Shown: piece after piece, positions 15,600 through 24,281 of the stretch | Position numbering within the stretch: the stretch's first letter is position 1 | Layout: the number at the start of each line of letters is the position of its first letter | DNA from: Planctomycetota bacterium | GTDB lineage: Bacteria; Planctomycetota; UBA1135; GCA-002748355 | NCBI GenBank assembly: GCA_002685965.1 | Contig: NYZE01000074.1 | Location: 1-36,894, forward strand | DNA length: 36,894 bases | Direction: 5' to 3' | Notes under the pieces: model-generated | Database searches by the model: none | What the model was told of the DNA's origin: nothing | Seen by the model: the letters and a program-made list of their open reading frames with translations, nothing else | Made by a program: the position numbers and the translations under genes

Positions 15600-16730
15600 A
15601 TGATCCACCTCGCGTTCATGGGGCTCGCGTGCCTGCTGCAGGGTGATCGACCAGCGCGCGGCTACTCCATCCCGGTGATCGACCTCGCCAGCGAAACACA
15701 CCGACAGGTCATCATCGATCGCGAAGAGGGCCAGTACCTCGGACACCCAACCACCGTGCTGCTCGAGGACGGCAAGACGATGCTGTGCGTCTACCCGAAG
15801 GGGCATGGCCGCGGTGCGATCGTCATGAAACGCAGCACGGACGGCGGTCGCACGTGGAGCGAGCGGCTGGCGGTGCCAAAGAACTGGGCGACGAGCAAGG
15901 AGACGCCGACCATCCACCGCGTCGTCGACAAGGAAGGCGTCAAGCGACTGATCCTGTTCTCAGGCCTCTACCCGATCCGCATGGCGGTTTCGGAGGACGA
16001 CGGCGCGCACTGGACGCCGCTGAAGGCGATCGGCGACTTCGGCGGCATCGTCGCCATGTCGTCTGTCGAGCGGCTCGCGAGCGGCGACTACATCGCGATG
16101 TTCCACGACGACGGGCGGTTCTTGCGCAAGCGCGCCAAGGGCGAGAAGAGGAAGCGCAGGTTCTTCGTCTACAAGACGCTGTCGTCCGACGGCGGATTGA
16201 CGTGGTCTGAGCCAGGCATCGTGACGACGCACCCAACGGCGCATCTATGTGAACCCGGTTGGATTCGCTCCCCGGACGGCAAGCGCATCGCAGTGCTCCT
16301 GCGCGAGAACAGTCGCAAGCTCAACTCGTTTGTGATCTTCTCGGACGACGAGGGCGAGACCTGGACCAAGCCACGCGAGGTCCCCGGCGCGTTGACCGGC
16401 GACCGGCACACTGGTCGCTACGGTCCCGACGGCCGCCTTTTCGTCTCGTTTCGTGATCGAACCCACGTGAGCAAGACCAAGGGGGACTGGGTCGGCTGGG
16501 TCGGCACCTTCGAGGACATCGAACAAGGCCGCGAAGGCCAGTACCGCGTGCGCCTCATGGACAACCACCGGGGCGCCGACTGCGCCTATCCGGGTGTCGA
16601 GTTGCTGCCCGACGGGACGTTCGTGACGACCACCTACGGGCACTGGACCAAGGGCGAGACAGCCTACGTCGTGTCGGTGCGCCTCAAGCTCGAAGAACTC
16701 GACGAGCGCGCAGCGCGCAGCGACAGGTGA
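15600..16730 (+). CDS. Secreted sialidase-like beta-propeller protein (BNR/Asp-box)
   Basis: A 376-residue exported protein with a sialidase/neuraminidase-type six-bladed propeller. Four Asp-box repeats (S-x-D-x-G-x-x-W) are visible at about 79-86 (STDGGRTW), 131-138 (SEDDGAHW), 195-202 (SSDGGLTW) and 248-255 (SDDEGETW). The hydrophobic N-terminus (MIHLAFMGLACLLQG) acts as a short signal peptide. An in-frame ATG at 15549 would add 17 residues including an Arg and could be the true start; neither has a ribosome binding site. Exo-alpha-sialidases of family GH33 need an Arg triad, a Tyr/Glu pair and an Asp. I see candidate Arg residues but cannot assign the triad by eye, so sialic acid is not certain as substrate. 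Its stop overlaps the start of the permease gene (GTGA). Confidence 0.85.
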   Translation: MIHLAFMGLACLLQGDRPARGYSIPVIDLASETHRQVIIDREEGQYLGHPTTVLLEDGKTMLCVYPKGHGRGAIVMKRSTDGGRTWSERLAVPKNWATSKETPTIHRVVDKEGVKRLILFSGLYPIRMAVSEDDGAHWTPLKAIGDFGGIVAMSSVERLASGDYIAMFHDDGRFLRKRAKGEKRKRRFFVYKTLSSDGGLTWSEPGIVTTHPTAHLCEPGWIRSPDGKRIAVLLRENSRKLNSFVIFSDDEGETWTKPREVPGALTGDRHTGRYGPDGRLFVSFRDRTHVSKTKGDWVGWVGTFEDIEQGREGQYRVRLMDNHRGADCAYPGVELLPDGTFVTTTYGHWTKGETAYVVSVRLKLEELDERAARSDR

Positions 16731-18133
16731 GCAAGAAGCTCAACGTCTTCGACGCGACGATGCTCGTCATGGGCGGCATCATCGGTGTCGGCATCTTCTT
16801 CTCGCCGCACGGCGTCGCGGAGCACGCACCCGATGCAACCATGTTCCTGCTGCTCTGGGTCTGCGGCGGCGTGGTCGCGATGTGTGGCGCTTTCACCTTC
16901 GCGGAATGGGGTGGCTCGATTCCGCGCGCCGGCGGCTGGTTCGTGTTCCTGCGCGAGGTCTTCCCGCCGATCGTGGCCTTCCTGTTCGCCTGGGTCGTGC
17001 TCGGCGTGATCTCGACCGGCGCCATTGCTGTCATTGCCTCGTTCGGCGCCGAAGGCATCGGAACATTGACCGGCCTCACGGGCAAGGAGGGCTCCGTATC
17101 GCACCGCAATCTCGCCGCCGGTTTCGTGGTGCTGCTGACTGGCGCCGCGCTGCTCGGCGCCAAGGTCGGCGCCACAGTGCAAGACATCTGCATGGTCGCC
17201 AAGCTCGTGGCGATCCTCGCCCTGATCGGTGCAGCGATCGCCTACGTGGCACCTGCCTCGACCGGACCAGTGCCGGCGTTTCCGACCACGGGTGGTGCCA
17301 CCACGGCCGACGTCACCATCGGCAGCGTGTCCACGGCCGCATTGTCGGTGTTCTTCGCCTACGGCGGGTGGCAGCACCTGTGCTACATCGCGCCCCAAGT
17401 CAAAGACCCCGAACGCACCCTGCCAAAGGCGATCGTGATCGGCGTTCTGGGGGTCGCGCTCATCTACGTGGCGACCAACTTCGGCTACCTCCGCGTGCTC
17501 GGCATCGACGGGCTGGTCGCGCACAAGGACGTCGCCGCAACAACCGCACAGAAGGCGCTCGGCGGCGGCATGACGCGCGCACTCGCTGCGGCCATGGCCA
17601 TCTCCGCGCTCGGCGTCTGCACCGTCAACATCCTCGTGACGCCGGGCATCTATGTGGCGATGGCGCGCGAACGGCTGTTCTTCTCAAGCTTCGGGCGACT
17701 CAACGCGAAGACCGGCGCGCCGGTGCTGGCGCTGCTGCTGCAATGTGTGCTGTCACTCGGCTACTTGCAGTGGAACTTCGTCGGATCACAGCCGCAAGCA
17801 GCCAACGACGATTCGTTGCGCATGAACCTGTCGACGCTGATGGAGTCGGTCGTGTTCGCCGAGTGGATCTTCCACGGGCTGGTCGCCTGGGGCTTACTCA
17901 GCCTGCGCCGCCGGCGCCCCGATCTTCCGCGTCCGTTCCGCATGCCGTTGTGGCCGCTTCCGGTGTGGATCTACCTCGGCGTAGCGCTCTTTCTCGTGTC
18001 CGGCAATCTCGCCGAGACGTTTCACAAGGGACGCATGGACCAGACGTTGCTCGGACTGGCAGTGCTCGCCGTTGGCGCGACCATCTACCTGCCGTGGCGT
18101 GCCTTCTTCGGGAAGTCTCACCGAGTGACGTGA
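16727..18133 (+). CDS. APC-superfamily amino acid permease
   Basis: A 468-residue inner-membrane transporter of the amino acid-polyamine-organocation superfamily. Helix 1 carries the unwound substrate-site motif MGGIIGVGIFFSP, and about 12 hydrophobic segments can be read, with GGSIPRAGGWFVFLRE after helix 2 as in the LAT/YkfD-like group. The protein begins SKKLNVFDA directly before helix 1. The start is a GTG (16727-16729) overlapping the sialidase-like stop by four bases, so translation is probably coupled. The family normally carries amino acids or small amines; sialic acid transport is known from other transporter classes, so the coupling to a sialidase-like gene does not by itself fix the substrate. 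The downstream M14 peptidase raises the possibility that it imports amino acids released by that enzyme. Confidence 0.92.
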   Translation: MSKKLNVFDATMLVMGGIIGVGIFFSPHGVAEHAPDATMFLLLWVCGGVVAMCGAFTFAEWGGSIPRAGGWFVFLREVFPPIVAFLFAWVVLGVISTGAIAVIASFGAEGIGTLTGLTGKEGSVSHRNLAAGFVVLLTGAALLGAKVGATVQDICMVAKLVAILALIGAAIAYVAPASTGPVPAFPTTGGATTADVTIGSVSTAALSVFFAYGGWQHLCYIAPQVKDPERTLPKAIVIGVLGVALIYVATNFGYLRVLGIDGLVAHKDVAATTAQKALGGGMTRALAAAMAISALGVCTVNILVTPGIYVAMARERLFFSSFGRLNAKTGAPVLALLLQCVLSLGYLQWNFVGSQPQAANDDSLRMNLSTLMESVVFAEWIFHGLVAWGLLSLRRRRPDLPRPFRMPLWPLPVWIYLGVALFLVSGNLAETFHKGRMDQTLLGLAVLAVGATIYLPWRAFFGKSHRVT

Positions 18134-18196
18134 GGTCAATGGCATTGCTAAATCGACTGCCCCAGCCGCGGCCACTACGCCGATAGAATAAGTGGC

Positions 18197-20899
18197 ATGC
18201 ATCTCTCTCTAGCCCTTGGCGCCACCGCTCTAGCCCTGTCGGTCCTGCCAGCACAGCGGCGCATCACGAGCCCCAAGCTTGCCTTCGGTAAAAAGGTCGG
18301 TGCCGACAAGTTCCTCGCCAACTACACGCAGCTGACTTCCTACTGGAAGACGCTTGAGGCCGAGTCCGACCGTATGACGCTGGAAGAGATCGGCAAAACC
18401 TCCTACGGCCAGCCGATGTTGATGGCCATCGTGTCGTCCCCGGCGAACCTGAAAAAGCGACAGCGCTACCGCAAGATCGCCGAGCGCTTGTGCCACGCCC
18501 GCGGCATCGACCGGCTCATGGCGGACCAACTAGCGGACGAAGGTCGTGCCGTCATCTGGATCGACGCTGGGATGCACGCGACCGAGAGCGTCGCTGCGCA
18601 GAACATCATCGAGCTGACATACCGCATGTGCTCGCGCAATGACGCCGAGACCAGGCGCATTCTCGACAACGTCATCCTGCTCGTGTGCCCAGCCAACCCC
18701 GATGGCATGGAGATGGTCGCCAATGCCTACATGGCAACGGGGCGGGTCGGCGGTCTGCCGGTGCTCTACCAGCGCTACGTCGGGCACGACAACAACCGAG
18801 ATTTCTATGCGAGCAACCAGAAGGAGACGAGGGCGATCAACCGCATGCTCTACCGGCGCTGGTTTCCGCAGATCATCTACAACCATCACCAGTCCGCGCC
18901 ACGCGGCACGGTGATCTTCACGCCACCATTCCGTGATCCGTTCAACTACAACGTCGACCCGCGCGTGGTCCGTGGCATCGAGATCGTGTCGGCACACATG
19001 ACGCACCGCTTTGCGCGTGAAAACAAACCCGGCGTGATCTCACGCACTGGCGCACCCTATTCGACGTGGTGGAACGGTGGGCTCCGCACGACGACCTACT
19101 TTCACAACATGATCGGCATCTTGACCGAGTCATTCGGGCACCCGACGCCGCGCAAGTTGACCCAGGCCCTGAACCGGCGCCTGCCGTACGGGGACTATCC
19201 GATGCCGGTCGCGACGCAGACCTGGCACGCACGTCAGACCATCGAATACCTGCAAACCGCGAACCTGGCGATCCTCGACTACGCGTCGCGCTACCGCAAA
19301 GAGCTCCTGTTCGACATCTGGCAGATGGGCAAAGCGGCGATCGCCAAGGGCCGCAAGGACCACTGGACCGTCACGCCTCGCCTCGTCGCCGAGGCCAAGA
19401 AGCGCAAGGACAACACCGCGTTCACGGATCCCGAACTACGCGACGCGCGCGCCTACGTGCTGCCGGCAGACCAACTGGACTTGACCGCAGTGCGGCGCTT
19501 CATCGACCGGCTGGTCGCCTGCGGCGTCGAGGTTCATCGCGCCAGCGCTGACTTCGGAGCCGGCTTTGCCCGCTTTCCGAAGGGATCGTGGGTCGTCCTC
19601 TGTGATCAGGCCTTCCGCGCCCACGTGCGTGACATGTTCGAGCCGCAGTGGCACCCGGACGACCTCGGTAACGGTGGGGAGCCAGTGCGACCATATGACA
19701 GCGCCGGTTGGACGCTGGCGATGCAGATGGGCGTGCAGTTCGACCGCGTCTATGACCGCATTCAGGCCAAACTCGAGCGCGTCGAGGATGTCGGGGTCGA
19801 CGCCGGAAGCGTCACCGACGGCAGTGCCGGCTGGCTGTTTACCCACTACGACGGTGGCTCGTACCGTGCGATGAATCACCTGTTGAGCCTTGGTGACCGC
19901 GTGCACTGGCTGCGCTCCCGCACGCGGATCGGCGGCCGCGCCTGGCCGGCCGGGACGTGTTTCGTCGAGAACCGAGCCGGTGGCGCGCGGCGGGTCCGCG
20001 ACTTAGCCAAACGCTTCGGCGTCAGCTTCACAGGCATCTTGAAGCGTCCGCCAAGCAAACTGCTCGAGATCCGTCGCCCGCGCATCGGGCTGTTCGACGT
20101 TTTCGGCGGCAACATGCCGACGGGTTGGACACAGTTCGTGCTGCAAGAATTCGGCTTCACGCCCAAGCTCGTGTTCGGCAAGCGCGTTGCCGAAGGCGAC
20201 CTGCGCAAGGACTTCGACGTGCTTCTTTTTTGCACTGGTTTGCCCAACCTGTCGCAGCGACCACGTAGCAGACGCCCGGTGCGCATCAGCGACGCCACCA
20301 TCGAGAAGCTCCAGAAGGCGCTGCCTGCATTCGAAGACTGGTCGAACATCAGCGATCGCCGCGTCGTGCTCACCAAGTCCAACGCACTCGCCCCGCTCGA
20401 GAAGTTCGTCTCTGGCGGCGGCACGCTGATCGCGATCGGTGGCCAAGCCTCGGCAGCGATCCGCATGTTCGATTTCCCCGTGCGCACCGGCACCTTCGTC
20501 GACGGCGATGGTGGCAAGCCGCGCGCGACCAACCGCTCGGAGTTCTTCATCCCCGGCTCGCTCGTGCGTCTAGCGCCAGCCAAGGGCCTCATGCTCACGT
20601 GGGGAGTGCAGCGCAACCTCGTCGGAATGTTCCGGCGCAGCCCGGTGTTCGAAGCCACCGAGGACAGCTCACAGGGCTCGGCGCAGGTCGCCGTCCGCTA
20701 CACCAAGAAGGACACGCTCGCCAGCGGCTGGGCCATCGGCACCAATCACCTGCACGGCAAGGCAGCAGTGCTGAGCATGTCGTTCGGCGCCGGCAATGTG
20801 TTCTTGTTTGGTCCGGACATGCTCTACCGCGGCCAACCCGACGCAACGTTCAAACTGGTGTTCAACGCGATCCTCGGCGGGCCGGCACGCGCCGAGTGA
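18197..20899 (+). CDS. Secreted M14-family zinc carboxypeptidase-like protein
   Basis: A 900-residue exported metallopeptidase. Residues 1-19 are a signal peptide (cleavage near LPAQ). The M14 domain (about 35-370) shows zinc ligands His127 and Glu130 in HATE, the NNRDF substrate-binding Asn-Arg (200-201), His230/His231 in YNHHQ, and the catalytic Glu311 in LTESFGHP. The catalytic set is complete. The remaining 500 or so residues form a second region with a GLFDVFGGNMPTGWTQ segment and a GGTLIAIGGQASAAI segment resembling a glutamine-amidotransferase-like fold seen in large M14 proteins; this is a weak fold guess. Start ATG 18197 has no ribosome binding site. The gene ends over a stem-loop shared with the convergent sulfatase gene. 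It probably degrades peptides or glycopeptides in the periplasm. Confidence 0.9.
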   Translation: MHLSLALGATALALSVLPAQRRITSPKLAFGKKVGADKFLANYTQLTSYWKTLEAESDRMTLEEIGKTSYGQPMLMAIVSSPANLKKRQRYRKIAERLCHARGIDRLMADQLADEGRAVIWIDAGMHATESVAAQNIIELTYRMCSRNDAETRRILDNVILLVCPANPDGMEMVANAYMATGRVGGLPVLYQRYVGHDNNRDFYASNQKETRAINRMLYRRWFPQIIYNHHQSAPRGTVIFTPPFRDPFNYNVDPRVVRGIEIVSAHMTHRFARENKPGVISRTGAPYSTWWNGGLRTTTYFHNMIGILTESFGHPTPRKLTQALNRRLPYGDYPMPVATQTWHARQTIEYLQTANLAILDYASRYRKELLFDIWQMGKAAIAKGRKDHWTVTPRLVAEAKKRKDNTAFTDPELRDARAYVLPADQLDLTAVRRFIDRLVACGVEVHRASADFGAGFARFPKGSWVVLCDQAFRAHVRDMFEPQWHPDDLGNGGEPVRPYDSAGWTLAMQMGVQFDRVYDRIQAKLERVEDVGVDAGSVTDGSAGWLFTHYDGGSYRAMNHLLSLGDRVHWLRSRTRIGGRAWPAGTCFVENRAGGARRVRDLAKRFGVSFTGILKRPPSKLLEIRRPRIGLFDVFGGNMPTGWTQFVLQEFGFTPKLVFGKRVAEGDLRKDFDVLLFCTGLPNLSQRPRSRRPVRISDATIEKLQKALPAFEDWSNISDRRVVLTKSNALAPLEKFVSGGGTLIAIGGQASAAIRMFDFPVRTGTFVDGDGGKPRATNRSEFFIPGSLVRLAPAKGLMLTWGVQRNLVGMFRRSPVFEATEDSSQGSAQVAVRYTKKDTLASGWAIGTNHLHGKAAVLSMSFGAGNVFLFGPDMLYRGQPDATFKLVFNAILGGPARAE

Positions 20900-20908
20900 T
20901 GCGACTGG

Positions 20909-20955
20909 CGGTCATCGCCCGGGTCGTGGTGCCAGCCACCCAGGGCCCGATGGCC
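20909..20955. terminator. Stem-loop between convergent M14 peptidase and sulfatase genes
   Basis: CGGTCATCG (20909-20917) pairs with CGATGGCCG (20947 region, 20948-20955 plus neighbour) with one U-G. Next, CCC (20918-20920) pairs with GGG (20943-20945) and GGGT (20921-20924) with ACCC (20938-20941), separated by small bulges. About 16 base pairs in total. It begins ten bases after the peptidase stop and ends 30 bases before the sulfatase stop. There is no T-tract. Confidence 0.45.
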
Positions 20956-20984
20956 GACGCCCGCGACCAGCTCTGACCTTGTGG

Positions 20985-22388
20985 TTAGCGGTCTCGGTAG
21001 CCGGGATTTGGTTCCGTCGGCACCGGTGCACTCGTGGCTCGGCGCCACTCCTTCATGCGCGCCAGGAGTCGCTCGGTGACCGGGCGTCGGTCCGCGGCCA
21101 GGTTCGTGGTCTCGTTGGGGTCCTTGGCCAGGTCGTAGAGTTCGAGGCGTCCCTCCTCGAAGAACTCGAGGAGCTTCCAGTTGTCCGAGCGAATCACGCC
21201 GACCGGCGTTGTCCGCCAGGTGCCGCGGCGTCGGTTGCCTTCGAGGTAGGCCGGGAAGTGCCAGAACAGATCACGGCGGGCGACCTCGCCGCCTTTCAGG
21301 ATCGGTAGGAGACTCACGCCGTCGAGCAGTTTGTCCTCGGGCTTCGCGATGCCACCGATCTCCAAAAACGTCGGGAAGAAGTCGATGCCGATGACGGGCT
21401 GCGCGGTTGTCGATCCGGGCTGCACGTGCCCAGGCCAGCGCACGATCATCGGAACGCGAACACCACCCTCGTAGAGCATGCCCTTGGCGCCGCGTAGTGG
21501 TTCGTGCGAGGTGACGCGACCGTGCCCACCGTTGTCCGAGAAGAACACGAGGACGGTGTTGTCGGCCAGTTGCAACCGATCGAGCTTCTGCACGACGCGT
21601 CCGACGCTCTCGTCGAGGCTCTCGATCATGGCCGCGTACTTCGGGTTCTTGTGCCCGCCATCGGGCTTCTTGCCGCGGTACTTGCCGACCTTGCCCGGCT
21701 TCGGCTCGATCGGTGTGTGCACGGCGTAGTGCGACAGGTAGAGGAAGAACGGGCCGCCGCGGTTGTCATCGATGAACTTCAGTGCTTCGTCGGTCAGCCT
21801 ATCCGTCAGGTACTCGTCCTTGGGTCCGTCCGGCAGGTCCCGGTTGCGGTACGGGCTGTAGTAGCCACCCCGGCCCGGGGCACCGCGCTTGTTGCCACCG
21901 ACATTGACGTGGAAGCCCTGCGCCTTCGGGTCCTTGCCCAGGTGCCACTTGCCGAAGTGGCCACACTTGTAGCTGTTGGCGCTGAGCAACTCGGGCAGCG
22001 TCAGGATCTCGTCGCGCAGCGTCGTCACGTTCTCGATCGGCACGAGCTTGCGGTTCTCGCGCTTGCCGCGCGCCGCGTTGCCGACGGTGTAGATTCCGTG
22101 TCGCGGACCGTATTGGCCGGACATCAAGCAGGCACGCGTCGGCGCACAATTGGGCGCATTCGCGTAGGCCTGGGTGAAGACCATGCCCTGCTTGGCCAGT
22201 TGATCGAGGTGCGGCGTCTCGTAGTAGCGGCTGCCCGTGAAACTCGTGTCACGGCAACCGAGGTCGTCCGCCAGCACGAACACGAAGTTTGGCGGCCGCT
22301 TCGTCGCGACCGTGTCAGCAGTATCGTTCTTCTGCGCGGCAGCCACTCCACCGAGCAAGACCGAGATCAGGAAGGCGGCACGCGTCAT
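20985..22388 (-). CDS. Secreted type I (S1) sulfatase
   Basis: A 467-residue exported sulfatase that hydrolyses sulfate esters, probably on a polysaccharide. Residues 1-18 are a signal peptide (MTRAAFLISVLLGGVAAAQ). Mature-protein motifs are the metal-binding DD at 41-42 (VLADDLG), the signature CAPTR at residues 81-85 with Cys81 as the formylglycine precursor, GKWHLG, and FFSDNGGHG. Length is normal for a minimal sulfatase. Activation needs a formylglycine-generating enzyme or an anaerobic maturase; neither functional type is in the window, since the FGE-fold protein at 7907 lacks its cysteines. ATG 22386-22388 is chosen because it starts a good signal peptide. The gene is divergent from the lactonase operon with only 15 bp between start codons, suggesting joint control. 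Confidence 0.95.
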   Translation of the reverse strand: MTRAAFLISVLLGGVAAAQKNDTADTVATKRPPNFVFVLADDLGCRDTSFTGSRYYETPHLDQLAKQGMVFTQAYANAPNCAPTRACLMSGQYGPRHGIYTVGNAARGKRENRKLVPIENVTTLRDEILTLPELLSANSYKCGHFGKWHLGKDPKAQGFHVNVGGNKRGAPGRGGYYSPYRNRDLPDGPKDEYLTDRLTDEALKFIDDNRGGPFFLYLSHYAVHTPIEPKPGKVGKYRGKKPDGGHKNPKYAAMIESLDESVGRVVQKLDRLQLADNTVLVFFSDNGGHGRVTSHEPLRGAKGMLYEGGVRVPMIVRWPGHVQPGSTTAQPVIGIDFFPTFLEIGGIAKPEDKLLDGVSLLPILKGGEVARRDLFWHFPAYLEGNRRRGTWRTTPVGVIRSDNWKLLEFFEEGRLELYDLAKDPNETTNLAADRRPVTERLLARMKEWRRATSAPVPTEPNPGYRDR

Positions 22389-22393
22389 GACAC

Positions 22394-22398
22394 GGAGG
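22394..22398 (+). promoter_or_regulatory. Ribosome binding site of the lactonase gene
   Basis: A perfect GGAGG lies five bases before the ATG at 22404, inside the 15-bp gap between two divergent start codons. It decides the start of the amidohydrolase gene, whose open frame extends far upstream antisense to the sulfatase. Confidence 0.7.
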
Positions 22399-22403
22399 CT
22401 ACC

Positions 22404-23261
22404 ATGCTGCCCATGTCCTCGCGATCGGGGCGCGTCGACGCCCACCAACACTTCTGGCGCTACGACCCGGCCGAGTATCCGTGGATCGATGCCCGCATGG
22501 CCGTGATCGCGCACGACTTTCTGCCAGGCGACCTCGAGCCTCTCCTGGCGGACAACGGCATCGACCGATGTGTCGCCGTGCAGGCGCGTCAGAGCCTGGA
22601 GGAGACACGCTTCCTGCTCGACCTGGCGGCCAACCACGACTTCATCGCTGGCGTCGTCGGCTGGGTCGACCTGTGCGCCGACGACGCGGAGACCGCAGTG
22701 CACGAACTAAGGGGCGAATCGAAACTCGTCGGCCTACGCCATGTGCTGCAGGACGAACCCGATGACGCCTTCTGCCTGCGCGGCGACTTCCGGCATGGCG
22801 TCGCACTCCTTGCCGACGCTGGACTTACCTACGACATCCTCATCCACCCACGGCATGTCGTCAACGCAACGAAGCTCGTCGACGAGTTTCGCGAACAGTC
22901 GTTCGTACTCGACCATTTGGCCAAGCCGTACATCCGCGACGGGATACTCGACGTCTGGGTCAAGCAGTTGAAGGACCTCGCGATCCTGCCGAACGTGCAC
23001 GTGAAGCTGTCTGGTCTCGTCACCGAAGCCTCTTGGGGCGACTGGAAGCAGGACGACTTCGTCCCCTACCTCGATGCCGCCTTAGATGCCTTCGGCGAGG
23101 ACCGCATCATGTTCGGCTCGGACTGGCCGGTATGCACACTCGCGGCGTCGTACGAAGCAGTCGTTGACATCGTGACCGACTGGGCCGAACGCGCGCTCTC
23201 CGACAGCGCGAGAGCCAAGCTGTTCAGCAACAACGCCGTCCGCTTCTACGGCCTGTCGTGA
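22404..23261 (+). CDS. Amidohydrolase-2 family lactonase (L-fucono-/L-rhamnono-lactonase-like)
   Basis: A 285-residue cytosolic TIM-barrel hydrolase of the COG3618 type. It begins with the metal-binding VDAHQHFWRYDP (His14, His16), continues with VGWVDL, GLRHVLQDEPDD, a LDHLAKP segment with a metal-site His and HVKLSGL, and ends with MFGSDWPVC carrying the catalytic Asp. These blocks are those of L-fuconolactonase and related sugar-lactonases that open aldonolactones to aldonic acids. The ribosome binding site at 22394 fixes the start. It is the first gene of an operon with an epimerase/dehydrogenase, an FAH-family hydrolase and kdsA, which fits the lactone-hydrolysis step of an oxidative sugar pathway. 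The exact sugar is not determined by sequence. Confidence 0.9.
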   Translation: MLPMSSRSGRVDAHQHFWRYDPAEYPWIDARMAVIAHDFLPGDLEPLLADNGIDRCVAVQARQSLEETRFLLDLAANHDFIAGVVGWVDLCADDAETAVHELRGESKLVGLRHVLQDEPDDAFCLRGDFRHGVALLADAGLTYDILIHPRHVVNATKLVDEFREQSFVLDHLAKPYIRDGILDVWVKQLKDLAILPNVHVKLSGLVTEASWGDWKQDDFVPYLDAALDAFGEDRIMFGSDWPVCTLAASYEAVVDIVTDWAERALSDSARAKLFSNNAVRFYGLS

Positions 23262-23297
23262 TGCACTAGCACCCCGGTGTATGGTGGCGCGCCGCTC

Positions 23298-24281
23298 ATG
23301 GCTCGGACCTACTTCCTCACTGGCGCGCTCGGCTGCATCGGCGCGTGGGTCATCAAGACGCTCGTCGAGCGCGGTGACCGCGCCGTCGCGTTCGACGCGT
23401 CCGACGACGACCGACGCGTCCGCGACCTCGTCGAGCCGGACGCACTCGCTGGCTACTCGCTCATCCGGGGTGACCTCACTGATCGCGCCGCGGTGACCCA
23501 AGCACTGCGAGCCTCGGCGGCACAGAGTGTGATCCACCTGGCGGCGTTGCAGGTGCCGTTCTGCAAGGCTGATCCTGCCAAGGGCGCTGCCGTCAACGTG
23601 CTCGGCACGGTGCACGTGTTTGAATCCGTGAAAGCCGTCGGGCTGAGGCAGGTCGTTTACGCCAGCTCCGCGGCGGTCTACGGCCCCGGTGCCGAGGTGC
23701 CCGACGAGACCGCACTGTGCGAGCCAACCACGCACTACGGGGTGTACAAACGCGCCAACGAAGGCACTGCGGGCATCTATGCACAGGACGACGGCATCGC
23801 GAGCGTCGGCCTGCGACCGCTGACGGTCTATGGCGTCGGCCGCGATCAGGGGCTGACGAGCGGGCCGACCACCGCAATGAAGGCCGCCGTGCTCGGCGAT
23901 CCGTATCGGATCGGGTTCTCCGGAGCGACGGACTTTCTGTTTGCCGGGGACGCGGCCGCGGCCTTCGTGCTCGCGGCTGACATCCCCGCAGAGGGCGCCC
24001 GAGTCTTCAACCTGCACGGCGACACCGCGGAAGTCTTGGACGTGATCGACATGATCGATTCGCTGACCGACGACGCCAGGTCGGGCCGCATCACCGCCGA
24101 GGGACCCGAGATCCCGATCCCGCCGATGCTCGATGGTGCCGCGGTTCGCCTGGCGTTGCCTGGCCTCCCCGCGACACCGCTCGCGGAGGGCATCGGCGCA
24201 ACCATGCAGCGCTTCCGCGAGCTCAAGAGCAAGGGCCGGCTGGACACGCGCGACCTCCCGAGCGAGAGTCCGACCCCATGA
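23298..24281 (+). CDS. NAD-dependent epimerase/dehydratase-family sugar enzyme
   Basis: A 327-residue extended SDR. It has GALGCIG at residues 9-15 for NAD binding, a DLTD adenine-contact segment near 59, YASSAAVYGPG with the conserved Ser, and the catalytic Tyr147-x3-Lys151 (YGVYK). The family covers nucleotide-sugar epimerases but also uronate dehydrogenases and related enzymes that oxidise free sugars to lactones. Its place directly after a sugar lactonase, 36 bp away, makes a lactone-forming sugar dehydrogenase the preferred inference; a simple epimerase remains possible. ATG 23298 was chosen over the in-frame GTG at 23277 because the Rossmann strand begins three residues later. Its stop overlaps the start of the FAH-family gene (ATGA). 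Confidence 0.88.
   Translation: MARTYFLTGALGCIGAWVIKTLVERGDRAVAFDASDDDRRVRDLVEPDALAGYSLIRGDLTDRAAVTQALRASAAQSVIHLAALQVPFCKADPAKGAAVNVLGTVHVFESVKAVGLRQVVYASSAAVYGPGAEVPDETALCEPTTHYGVYKRANEGTAGIYAQDDGIASVGLRPLTVYGVGRDQGLTSGPTTAMKAAVLGDPYRIGFSGATDFLFAGDAAAAFVLAADIPAEGARVFNLHGDTAEVLDVIDMIDSLTDDARSGRITAEGPEIPIPPMLDGAAVRLALPGLPATPLAEGIGATMQRFRELKSKGRLDTRDLPSESPTP

Noticed and set aside
18184-18189. TAGAAT, a -10-like hexamer 7 bases before the M14 peptidase ATG, suggesting a leaderless transcript
   Set aside because: There is no -35 hexamer at a normal distance (the nearest TTG-type candidate is 33 bases upstream), and a single 5-of-6 match is expected by chance.
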